Below, piece by piece: positions 35,955 to 45,569 of a stretch of 64,000 nucleotides of DNA. The DNA lies in NCBI GenBank assembly GCA_009360345.1, contig SPDP01000004.1:1-64000 (forward strand), read 5' to 3'. Source of the stretch: Alcaligenaceae bacterium SAGV5 (lineage in GTDB: Bacteria; Pseudomonadota; Gammaproteobacteria; Burkholderiales; Burkholderiaceae_B). The notes under the pieces were generated by a model. That model made no database searches. It was not told the origin of the DNA and saw only the letters and a list, made by a program, of their open reading frames with translations. The translations under genes and the position numbers were made by a program. Positions within the stretch are counted from its first letter, which is position 1; every line of letters starts with the position of its first letter.

Positions 35955-37280
35955 GTGTCCGGGCAAGCCATGCGCGGCGCCCTGAATCCGGGCGTACGCC
36001 GGCGGGAAGTCTTCGCCTGGGCGCTCTATGATTTCGCCAACTCCGGCTACACGACGGTCGTCCTGACGGCCGTCTTCAATGCCTATTTCGTCGGCGTGGT
36101 GGCGGGCAACGCCCACTGGGCCACGCTGGCGTGGACGGGGACCCTGTCGCTGTCCTACCTGATCGTGATGCTGGCCATGCCGGGCCTGGGCGCCTGGGCC
36201 GATGCCCAGGCCGCCAAGAAGCGGCTGCTGGCGGCCAGCACCGTGGGCTGCGTGGCGGCCACGGCGGCGCTGGCGCTTGCCGGACCTGGCGGCTTCTGGA
36301 TCGCGGTGCCCGCGATCATCCTCTCCAACGTCTGCTACAGCGTCGGCGAATCGGTCATCGCCGCCTTCCTGCCCGAACTCGCCCGGCCCCAGTACCTGGG
36401 CCGCGTCTCCGGCTGGGGATGGAGCTTCGGCTACGTGGGGGGCATGCTGACCCTGGGACTGTCGCTGGCGGTCGTGATCGCGGCGCAGGCAGCAGGCCGG
36501 CCCGCCACCGACTTCGTGCCTTGGACCATGCTGGTCACCGCCGCGGTCTTTGCCCTGGCCGCCATACCCGTCTTCCTGTTCCTGCGCGAGCGCGCCCAGC
36601 CCGCCCGCGCGGCTGGCGGGCGGCCCGGCTTCATGCCGGTCATGCGCCAGCTCGCGGCTTCGTGGCGCGACTCGCGGGCCTTTCCCGATTTCCGCCGGCT
36701 GCTGGTCTGCGGCGTTTTCTACCAGGCCGGCATCGCCGTCGTCATCACGCTGGCGGCCGTCTACGCCGAACAGGTCATGAAGTTCGGCCAGACGCAGATC
36801 ATGACGCTGGTGTTCCTGGTCAACATCGCGGCGGCCGCGGGGGCCTTCGCCTTCGGCTTCGTCGAGGACCGCATCGGCCACCAGCGCGCCCTGGCCGCCA
36901 CGCTGGCGGGCTGGGTCGCGATGGTGCTGACCGCCTTCTTAGCCACCAGCCAGGGCGGTTTCTGGGTGGCGGCCACCATCGCGGGGCTGTGCATGGGATC
37001 GAGCCAGAGCGCGGGGCGGGCGATGACCGGCGCCCTGGCGCCGGCCTCCCGCCTGGCCGAGTTCTTCGCGTTGTGGACCTTCGCCACCCGGCTCGCGTCC
37101 ATCATCGGCCCGCTGACCTACGGGCTCGTGACCTGGGCCACCCATGGCAACCACCGGCTGGGCATCCTGTCCACCGGATTGTTCTTCGTGATCGGGTTGG
37201 CGGTGCTGCGGCACGTCGACATGGCGCGTGGCGTCAAGCGGGGGCTGGAGGCCGAAGGCCTTACGCCTTCAGGTCGTTGA
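35955..37280 (+). CDS. UMF1-family MFS transporter (Atg22-like)
   Basis: This membrane protein of about 441 residues has 11-12 predicted helices and the UMF1/Atg22 signature near its start: FAWALYDFANSGYTTVVLTAVFNAYFV. Eukaryotic Atg22 exports amino acids from the vacuole, while the bacterial substrates are not known. It starts 23 bases after the GlcG gene. The GTG at 35955 is used; ATG at 35970 is an alternative and neither has a strong ribosome site. Confidence 0.88.
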   Translation: MSGQAMRGALNPGVRRREVFAWALYDFANSGYTTVVLTAVFNAYFVGVVAGNAHWATLAWTGTLSLSYLIVMLAMPGLGAWADAQAAKKRLLAASTVGCVAATAALALAGPGGFWIAVPAIILSNVCYSVGESVIAAFLPELARPQYLGRVSGWGWSFGYVGGMLTLGLSLAVVIAAQAAGRPATDFVPWTMLVTAAVFALAAIPVFLFLRERAQPARAAGGRPGFMPVMRQLAASWRDSRAFPDFRRLLVCGVFYQAGIAVVITLAAVYAEQVMKFGQTQIMTLVFLVNIAAAAGAFAFGFVEDRIGHQRALAATLAGWVAMVLTAFLATSQGGFWVAATIAGLCMGSSQSAGRAMTGALAPASRLAEFFALWTFATRLASIIGPLTYGLVTWATHGNHRLGILSTGLFFVIGLAVLRHVDMARGVKRGLEAEGLTPSGR

Positions 37281-37318
37281 GCAGGCCGAGCACCAGTTCG
37301 TTGGCCGGAACCCAGCCA

Positions 37319-37434
37319 ACGAAGCACCGCCGCCACAATCCAAGATAACCGTACCAGACCCAGGATGCGGTGGATCCGGCTTTGCCGGTCCACCCGCATC
37401 GCCCCCTTGAGGGGGTGCCCGAAGGGCGTGGGGA
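37319..37434 (+). repeat. Palindromic repeat class A, long copy
   Basis: It contains the CGAAGCACCGCCGCCACA leader, AGACCCAGGATGCGG, the GATCCGGCTTTGCCGGTCC hairpin, CCCCCTTGAGGGGG, and a GCCCGAAGGGCG hairpin with a G-rich end. The leader matches the copy at 2691, showing that the repeat unit is about 115 bp. Confidence 0.8.
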
Positions 37435-37446
37435 TGGGCTTTCCTT

Positions 37447-37498
37447 CCGGTCCACCCGCATCGCCCCCTTGAGGGGGCGCCCGAAGGGCGCAGGGGGT
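37447..37498 (+). repeat. Palindromic repeat class A, partial tandem copy
   Basis: This is a second, 5'-truncated unit beginning CGGTCCACCCGCATCGCC and containing CCCCCTTGAGGGGG. It abuts the fumarase stop codon. Confidence 0.75.
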
Positions 37499-39009
37499 CA
37501 AACCATCTCAGCGATCTTGACCTTCCAGGTCTTCGGTCCGGTCTCGTGCACCGACGTGCCGTTGGCGTCCACGGCCACGGTCACGGGCATGTCCTGCACG
37601 TCGAACTCATAGATGGCTTCCATGCCCAGGTCCTCGAAGCCCACGACCTTGGCGCCGCGGATCGCCTTCGACACCAGGTAGGCCGAGCCGCCGACCGCCA
37701 TCAGGTAGGCCGACTTGTGCTTGCGGATGGATTCGATGGCGACGGGGCCGCGCTCGGCCTTGCCGATCATCGAGATCAGGCCGGTCTGCTCCAGCATCAT
37801 GTCCGTGAACTTGTCCATCCGCGTGGCGGTGGTGGGGCCGGCCGGGCCGACGACCTCGTCGCGGACCGGATCGACCGGGCCGACGTAGTAGATGACGCGG
37901 TTGGTGAAGTCCACCGGCAGCTTTTCGCCGCGCGCCAGCATGTCCTGGATGCGCTTGTGCGCGGCGTCGCGGCCGGTCAGCATCTTGCCCGACAGCAGCA
38001 GGGTCTGGCCCGGCTGCCACGCGGCGACTTCTTCCTTGGTCAGCGTGTCCAGGTTGACCCGCGTGGACTTGTTGTAGTCCGGCGCCCAGTGCACGTCGGG
38101 CCACTCGTCCAGCGACGGCGGGGTCAGGATGGCCGCGCCCGAGCCGTCCAGCACGAAGTGCGCGTGGCGGGTGGCGGCGCAGTTGGGGATCATGGCCACG
38201 GGCTTGGAGGCGGCGTGGGTCGGGAACATGCTGATCTTGACGTCCAGCACGGTCGTCAGGCCGCCCAGGCCCTGGGCGCCGATGCCCAGCGCGTTGACCT
38301 TCTCGTACAGCTCGATGCGCAGTTCTTCCAGCTTGTTGCCGGGGCCGCGCTCGAGCAGTTCGTACATGTCGATGTCTTCCATCAACGACTGCTTGGCCAT
38401 CAGCATGGCCTTCTCGGCCGTGCCGCCGATGCCGATGCCCAGCATGCCCGGCGGGCACCAGCCGGCGCCCATCAGGGGCACGGTCTTGAGCACCCAGTCC
38501 ACCAGCGAATCGCTGGGGTTGAGCATGGCGAACTTGGTCTTGTTCTCGGAGCCGCCGCCCTTGGCCGCGACCTGGACGTCCACGGTGTCGCCGGGGACCA
38601 GTTCCACGCTCAGCACACAGGGGGTGTTGTCGCGGGTGTTCTTGCGCTCGAACTGCGGATCGGCCAGCACCGAGGCGCGCAGCTTGTTGTCCGGGTTCAG
38701 GTAGCCGCGGCGCACGCCTTCGTCGCACAGCTCCTGCAGGGTGCGCCGGGTGTCGAAGCGCACGTCCATGCCGATCTTCATGAACACGTTGACGATGCCC
38801 GTGTCCTGGCAGATGGGGCGCTTGCCCTCGGCGCACATGCGCGAGTTGGTCAGGATCTGGGCGATTGCGTCTTTCGCCGCCGGGTTCTGCTCGCGTTCGT
38901 AGGCGCGGGCCAGGTGGCGGATGTAATCGACGGGGTGGTAATAGCTGATGAACTGGATCGCGTCGGCGATCGACTGGATCAGGTCTTCTTCCTTGATGAC
39001 GGTAGTCAT
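37498..39009 (-). CDS. fumA: Fumarate hydratase, class I
   Basis: The 503-residue oxygen-sensitive [4Fe-4S] fumarase of the citric acid cycle has both family domains. The N-terminal one has KRPICQDTGIVNVFMKIG, the AAKGGGSENKTKFAMLNPS core, PPGMLGIGIGGTAEKAM and IPNCAATRHAHF. The C-terminal beta domain contains VDFTNRVIYYVGPVDPV and GPTTATRMDKF. Three cluster cysteines are consistent with these motifs. The ATG at 39009 starts MTTVIKEEDL. Upstream, 39010-39374 holds only promoter-length sequence for fumA and acs, and no gene is supported there. Confidence 0.95.
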   Translation of the reverse strand: MTTVIKEEDLIQSIADAIQFISYYHPVDYIRHLARAYEREQNPAAKDAIAQILTNSRMCAEGKRPICQDTGIVNVFMKIGMDVRFDTRRTLQELCDEGVRRGYLNPDNKLRASVLADPQFERKNTRDNTPCVLSVELVPGDTVDVQVAAKGGGSENKTKFAMLNPSDSLVDWVLKTVPLMGAGWCPPGMLGIGIGGTAEKAMLMAKQSLMEDIDMYELLERGPGNKLEELRIELYEKVNALGIGAQGLGGLTTVLDVKISMFPTHAASKPVAMIPNCAATRHAHFVLDGSGAAILTPPSLDEWPDVHWAPDYNKSTRVNLDTLTKEEVAAWQPGQTLLLSGKMLTGRDAAHKRIQDMLARGEKLPVDFTNRVIYYVGPVDPVRDEVVGPAGPTTATRMDKFTDMMLEQTGLISMIGKAERGPVAIESIRKHKSAYLMAVGGSAYLVSKAIRGAKVVGFEDLGMEAIYEFDVQDMPVTVAVDANGTSVHETGPKTWKVKIAEMV

Positions 39010-39374
39010 GGGCGCTCCGAAAAGAGAAGGGTGGGGCGCTGGCATGCCGCCGCGCCAGGAGAGGGTGGCCGTGCTGTCAGTGTCCGTGGCAGTCCTGCCC
39101 GAGCATCGGCGCCATCGCGGAAAACAGGAAGGCCGGGAGGGTGCCGATGAGCGTGGGCGGCGGTCGCAGGGGGTCCGTCCGGGAAAGCCCCGCCGGGGTA
39201 AGAGGGAACGACATGTTTTCCAGGTAGGCTGCGGCGCGCAGAATGACGACTAGTCGGGAATTGTAAGCCAAGAGGAAAGTCCCTCATTTGTTGCGCTGCA
39301 GCGCGTGCGGTGCGACGGCTTTCGGTAACCTACGGGTATCCGCCCCTAACACTTCCATCAAAGGACGCAAAGCG

Positions 39375-41354
<1,980 letters not shown>

Positions 41355-41367
41355 TTGCCGTAGAATG

Positions 41368-41400
41368 CACAGCTTTGGTGCATTTGTATCCAAAGCTGTG
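41368..41400 (+). terminator. Perfect 11-bp hairpin after acs
   Basis: CACAGCTTTGG (41368-41378) pairs perfectly with CCAAAGCTGTG (41390-41400) across an 11-base loop, 14 bp after the acs stop. There is no T-tract. Confidence 0.6.
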
Positions 41401-41522
41401 GTGCGCACCGCACCATAATAGGGGTCAATCCCTAGTGTCACAGTCCAATTGCGGGCGCAGAATATCGTTATGCAGTGGAGGAGACAAAACCCCTGCAGTC
41501 TTTAGAAAAGCAAAATGCCCGC

Positions 41523-41550
41523 GCGGCCGACGACCTAGAGCGTCGGCCGC
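41523..41550 (-). terminator. Strong 10-bp hairpin in the gap before tRNA-Ser
   Basis: GCGGCCGACG pairs with CGTCGGCCGC across eight bases. On the minus strand it is followed by a T-containing tract (GGGCATTTTGCTTTT), so it could end a minus-strand transcript. No gene was found in 41355-41779. Confidence 0.5.
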
Positions 41551-41779
41551 CGTGGCTACAAAAGCAAGGCACAGCGGGCTCCTCCATTCTCGCCAAAACG
41601 TTCGGTTTGGCGCCTTGACCCACTCCCCATCCTGGTTCCTGTTCGTCGGCGTCGCACGGTTTTGTGCGTTGCAATGTGTCGTACTGGACATCTTTGCTCG
41701 ACCTTGTTGCGGGACTTGGCTGCATGCCCGGCAATCTGGTACTATAGCTGGCTATTCTGCCCAGCCTGCTGGGTGGTAA

Positions 41780-41869
41780 GGACAGGTGGCCGAGCGGTTG
41801 AAGGCGCACGCCTGGAACGCGTGTATATGTGAAAACGTATCGTGGGTTCGAATCCCACCCTGTCCGCCA
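41780..41869 (+). tRNA. tRNA-Ser (anticodon GGA)
   Basis: The 90-nt class II tRNA has acceptor GGACAGG/CCTGTCC, D-arm with GGCCGAGCGG, anticodon loop CTGGAAC, a long variable arm, T-arm GTGGG-TTCGAAT-CCCAC, and encoded CCA. Its 3' end is the likely attachment site of the element that follows. Confidence 0.96.
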
Positions 41870-41904
41870 AGAATTCATCTGGCGTAGTCCACGAAAGTCC
41901 GAAG

Positions 41905-41938
41905 AGCCCTAGGAAGCCAGCCTCCCTGGGGCTTTTTG
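41905..41938 (+). terminator. Terminator-like hairpin after tRNA-Ser
   Basis: AGCCC pairs with GGGCT around an imperfect inner stem and is followed by TTTTT. It probably ends tRNA-Ser transcription and may have been brought by the element. Confidence 0.55.
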
Positions 41939-41970
41939 TCGTCTAGGGTCCTCTCATGATGTCTATGGAC

Positions 41971-42034
41971 ATACCCCCATTCCCGGGGGTACCTTTGGGG
42001 GTATCGGTACCCACCCTCGAAGTTGATACCCCCA
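41971..42034. other. Integrase arm-site-like cluster, left end
   Basis: Four copies of GGGGGTA(T), two in each orientation, lie at 41971-41978, 41985-41991, 41997-42004 and 42026-42033, ending at the integrase start. Such clustered repeats beside attL fit arm-type binding sites of a tyrosine integrase. Confidence 0.6.
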
Positions 42035-43255
42035 ATGGCCCAGACTCTTACAGATGTCGCTATCCGGCAGACGAAGGCCGGCCCCAAGCCCAAGAAGCTA
42101 TCCGACGGCGGCGGGTTGTACTTGTTGGTCACTCCGGCGGATTCCCGCTACTGGCGTTGGAAGTACCGATACGCTGACAAGGAAAAGTTGCTTGCGCTGG
42201 GGGTGTATCCGGACGTGAGCCTCGCTCAAGCCCGAAAGGCTCACCAGCAGGCTCGCGAGCTTCTTGCCTCCGGGATCGACCCCGGCGACGCTCGCAAGCA
42301 GGCTAAGGCGGCTGCCCGGATCGCTGCGGCCAATTCTTTCGAGGTGGTTGCCCGACAGTGGTACGGCCATTGGAACGGGGCCAAGAGCGCCCGACATGCT
42401 GAATACGTCATCCGGCGATTGGAAGCTGACGCTTTCCCCGTGATCGGCAACATCCCGGTGTCGGAAGTCAGGGCGGCGGATTTTCGGAACATGGCGAAGC
42501 GCATCGAGCGGCGCGGGGCGCTGGACATCGCCAAGCGGGTATTGCAAACCAGCGGGCAAATCATGCGTTATGCCGTGGCACACGGACTGGCCGAGCGCAA
42601 CCCCGTGACGGACATGAAGCCTGGCGACTTTCTGCAAGCCCGTAAGAAGCAGAACTATGCACGGGTGGACGCCAAGGAATTCCCCGACTTGCTGCGGGCC
42701 ATAGACGGCTACGTGGGGCGCCTGCGCACCCGTTTGGCTATGCAGCTACTTGCATTGACCTTCGTCCGCACTGGCGAGCTTATTGAAGCGCGCTGGAGCG
42801 AATTCGATTTCGATGCCAAGCGCTGGAACATCCCGGCCGAGCGCATGAAGATGAACACGCCACACATCGTGCCTCTGTCTCGCCAGGCGCTGAACGTACT
42901 GGAAAAGCTTCGAGCGCTGGCGGGGGACAATGAATTGCTCTTTCGGGGCGACCGGGACCATGACAAGCCCATGAGCAATAACACTATCCTGAAGGCATTG
43001 GAGCGCATGGGCTACAAAGGTCGCATGACGGGCCACGGCTTCCGTGGGATTGCATCAACCATCCTGCACGAACAAGGCTATCCTCATGAGCACATCGAAT
43101 TGCAGCTTGCCCATGCAGAACGCGATGAAGTGAGCGCCGCCTACAACCACGCAAATTACCTACTTCCCCGAGCAAAGATGATGCAGGAGTGGGCAGACTA
43201 CCTAGACGCCATGAGAGCCGGCGGAAAGATCATTCCACTGATGCGCACGGCGTGA
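42035..43255 (+). CDS. int: P4-type tyrosine integrase
   Basis: The 406-residue site-specific recombinase has an N-terminal arm-binding DUF4102 domain (TDVAIRQTKAGPKPKKLSDG, then LYLLVTPADSRYWRWKYRY). A central SAM-like core-binding domain follows. The C-terminal catalytic domain has RTGELIEARW with the first Arg, HGFRGIASTILHE with His-x-x-Arg, and YNHANYL with the nucleophilic Tyr. The ATG at 42035 directly follows the last GGGGGTA-type repeat. It catalyses integration and excision at tRNA-Ser. Confidence 0.95.
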   Translation: MAQTLTDVAIRQTKAGPKPKKLSDGGGLYLLVTPADSRYWRWKYRYADKEKLLALGVYPDVSLAQARKAHQQARELLASGIDPGDARKQAKAAARIAAANSFEVVARQWYGHWNGAKSARHAEYVIRRLEADAFPVIGNIPVSEVRAADFRNMAKRIERRGALDIAKRVLQTSGQIMRYAVAHGLAERNPVTDMKPGDFLQARKKQNYARVDAKEFPDLLRAIDGYVGRLRTRLAMQLLALTFVRTGELIEARWSEFDFDAKRWNIPAERMKMNTPHIVPLSRQALNVLEKLRALAGDNELLFRGDRDHDKPMSNNTILKALERMGYKGRMTGHGFRGIASTILHEQGYPHEHIELQLAHAERDEVSAAYNHANYLLPRAKMMQEWADYLDAMRAGGKIIPLMRTA

Positions 43256-43277
43256 CAAATAGCGGCAGGTGGAGCGA

Positions 43278-43940
43278 ATGGAAAAGGTAGAACACAACCT
43301 ATACGACCGTCGCGAGCAATTCGATGCATGGGAAGCCGCCTGCTTGATAGCGGGGTTTGAGCCTGCGTCCATTGATCGGAAAGATCAGCATAGCGTGCCG
43401 AGTAGAGTAAGAACCCTCTTGTCGATGATCGACGAGGCATACAGGGCTGCTCTCTTAGTCAGTAAAGCCCACGTCTACGATGAGAATGGCGCACCTGTTG
43501 AGTGCCAGCTATCCGATGTTTCGGTTGGTCTCGCTATGCTGCCGAGCGTCGGATTGCGAGGGGCGTACAGCCATGAAGGGCAGGCAGCCGACGACACCTA
43601 TGAAGATACAAGGTCGAGTGCGCGGACTCCCAAATTCTGGCGCAAGGACATTGAGAAATGGCTGACCAATATAGGTTGGAAAGAGGCGCGATACTTCGTG
43701 GCACAGCAAGAATCCCGGGAAAAAACTCTAGCTTCGCGTGAGCGGGATAGCTTGCTGAAGCTTGTTATTGGCATGGCCGTGGGCGGTTACGGTCATAATG
43801 TTGAAGAGGAGAAACAAAAAACCGTTACTCTGATCATGCAAGACATGGAAAGAATTGGCTTATCGCTTTCCGACGAGACGATACGAAAGTATCTTAAGGA
43901 AGCCACAGAGCTACTGCCCGGAAAGCCGCATAAAGACTAG
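43278..43940 (+). CDS. Hypothetical protein of the element
   Basis: The 220-residue protein is not recognised. It starts MEKVEHNLYDRREQFDAWEAACLIAGFEP and contains an FWRKDIEKWL helix. It ends with a segment that looks like a small helix-turn-helix (GLSLSDETIRKYLKEA). Proteins of this style occur in Burkholderiales integrative elements next to the integrase. The ATG at 43278 has GGTGGAG five bases upstream. It follows int by 22 bases and may be cotranscribed. Stem-forming sequence (TTGGC-AAA-GCCAA) follows its stop. Confidence 0.7.
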   Translation: MEKVEHNLYDRREQFDAWEAACLIAGFEPASIDRKDQHSVPSRVRTLLSMIDEAYRAALLVSKAHVYDENGAPVECQLSDVSVGLAMLPSVGLRGAYSHEGQAADDTYEDTRSSARTPKFWRKDIEKWLTNIGWKEARYFVAQQESREKTLASRERDSLLKLVIGMAVGGYGHNVEEEKQKTVTLIMQDMERIGLSLSDETIRKYLKEATELLPGKPHKD

Positions 43941-44039
43941 GCCCAAACCAAATTGGTTTTGGCAAAGCCAAGTTTGGCCTAGGCGGCATCGCGTATCGTC
44001 AGACTGCGCTCCATGTTCAACACGTAGGAGCACATCACA

Positions 44040-44354
44040 ATGCCTGCCGATACAGCAGTCCACAGCGAGAAGGCCAAAGCGGTCGCGCTACCAAACGAAG
44101 GCTATTGCAGCATCAAAGCCTTGGCCCAACCCGATGGGGTGACCCCTTGGGCGGAGAGCACCTTATGGCTACGTGTCAGGCAAGGCCGATTCCCAGCGCC
44201 GGAACGGTTTGGCGCGCGTTGCACCCGTTGGCGCGTCGAACTGATCCGCGAATATTTGGCCGATCCCAATGCCTGGGAGGCGACACACGCTCCCGTCAAT
44301 CGCCCTGATACAGCATCCCCATCCGCGAAGGGAAAGGGGCGGTGCTCGACCTAA
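44040..44354 (+). CDS. AlpA-like helix-turn-helix regulator/excisionase
   Basis: The 104-residue protein has the MerR/AlpA-type winged segment: GYCSIKALAQ, then STLWLRVRQGRFPAPERFGARCTRWRVELIREYL. In AlpA proteins this segment recognises DNA and controls integrase and excision. A good ribosome site (AGGAG) lies before the ATG at 44040. The domain is placed centrally, with low-complexity ends. It probably controls excision or the early promoter of the element. Confidence 0.75.
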   Translation: MPADTAVHSEKAKAVALPNEGYCSIKALAQPDGVTPWAESTLWLRVRQGRFPAPERFGARCTRWRVELIREYLADPNAWEATHAPVNRPDTASPSAKGKGRCST

Positions 44355-44466
44355 GGATTCTGCAATCAATTGCAAAGCGAGACCTCGCGTTGAACGAGCG
44401 AAGAGGGGTAGCCCTCCCGTTGTTCTATTAGAGGATTTACTGAACATACAGACCCAGAGATCGCAC

Positions 44467-45348
44467 ATGGTTGCTCTCAGTCGTCTATTCATCGACAAGA
44501 TTGCATTGACCATACCTGTGCAATCTCGATCACTTCAACATGACATTACAGAGCATCTTCGCGCTTGTGCGGACGCCCGCATCGTCCGTGGGGTACCCTA
44601 CGGCGACCCGGTTGCCCGTTATCACTTCGCCTACACCATACCTTTATACGGCGGACGCAGTGCCCTTGTGCAAGTCGCGCCACGCGATGACCGGATGAAC
44701 TTTTTGCGCTTTGAGTTCAACCCGAGCAACCGTGGGCCCGCACATGAACATCCGCTCTTGCTGGTGTCCGGCATCATATGTGGCGCGTGGCCGAGTTTTG
44801 CTAGGGCGCTCGATCAAGCACGCATCAACAGGCTAGACTTCGCCATAGACATTTACGGCATACACATCGACAGATTAGGTATTCATCACCCTACGCGCTC
44901 CACCTTTTCCAGTCACTATGAACGCGATGGGCACACTACTGGTATGTACCTGGGGAAGCGCACTAGTAAACGCTACGTCGTGATCTATGACAAGACGCGA
45001 CAGGCTCGAGAGCGTCATGCGCGCATCCTTCGCGGGGAGCGTACGCGGGTGGAAATTCGCGCTGCCGACATGGGACCGCTCAGCGCGCTATCCGATATGC
45101 CTAACCCATTTGCTTCCGTCGCGTTGTTTGTCTATCCACTCCATAGCGAAGAAGCCTATGGCTATGCGCACTTCCTGGATTCGTGTAGATACAGGGGGGC
45201 ACAAGCCGCCTTGCATCTGATCCGGAATCGAAGAACGCGGGCGCAATATCGGGCATGGTTGACAGAGCGTTGCGGCCCCTCATGGTGGAGTCCTGAAGAA
45301 ATTTGGGCGCAGCGTATGGATGCACTTCGTCGAGCATTGGGCGGATAG
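44467..45348 (+). CDS. Rolling-circle replication initiator (Rep_trans/RstA-like)
   Basis: The 293-residue protein resembles replication initiation factors of filamentous phages and Tn916-type elements. Seen are INRLDFAIDIYGI (conserved R-D-x-D strand), the GMYLGKRTSKRYVVIYDKTRQ motif with the expected Tyr/Lys region, and TRVEIRAAD. Rep_trans proteins nick a single-strand origin and start rolling-circle replication. The start used is ATG at 44467; an upstream in-frame extension is possible but overlaps the AlpA gene. It suggests that the excised element replicates as a circle or is transferred as single strands. Confidence 0.72.
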   Translation: MVALSRLFIDKIALTIPVQSRSLQHDITEHLRACADARIVRGVPYGDPVARYHFAYTIPLYGGRSALVQVAPRDDRMNFLRFEFNPSNRGPAHEHPLLLVSGIICGAWPSFARALDQARINRLDFAIDIYGIHIDRLGIHHPTRSTFSSHYERDGHTTGMYLGKRTSKRYVVIYDKTRQARERHARILRGERTRVEIRAADMGPLSALSDMPNPFASVALFVYPLHSEEAYGYAHFLDSCRYRGAQAALHLIRNRRTRAQYRAWLTERCGPSWWSPEEIWAQRMDALRRALGG

Positions 45349-45569
45349 AGTACATATTCATAAGCCCTATTAAGCTCGGAAAGGAAGAGATTCTGCGATT
45401 CCTTATGGGTTTTAGCACATCTTATAGGAATTTTGCGTGGCTATCGTTCAGTTCGGTGTCTTGTCTCGGAGCCGTATTTGCGAAAGCAGGGCCGGAGCCA
45501 CATTAGGCCAATGTCGTTATTGAGTAACGTTCTTTGCGTCGAGGAAAAGATAAGCCTGAATCTTAAGGA

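Noticed and set aside
39077..39271. Small minus-strand frame between fumA and acs
   Set aside because: The composition is promoter-like and there is no ribosome site or homology that I can see.
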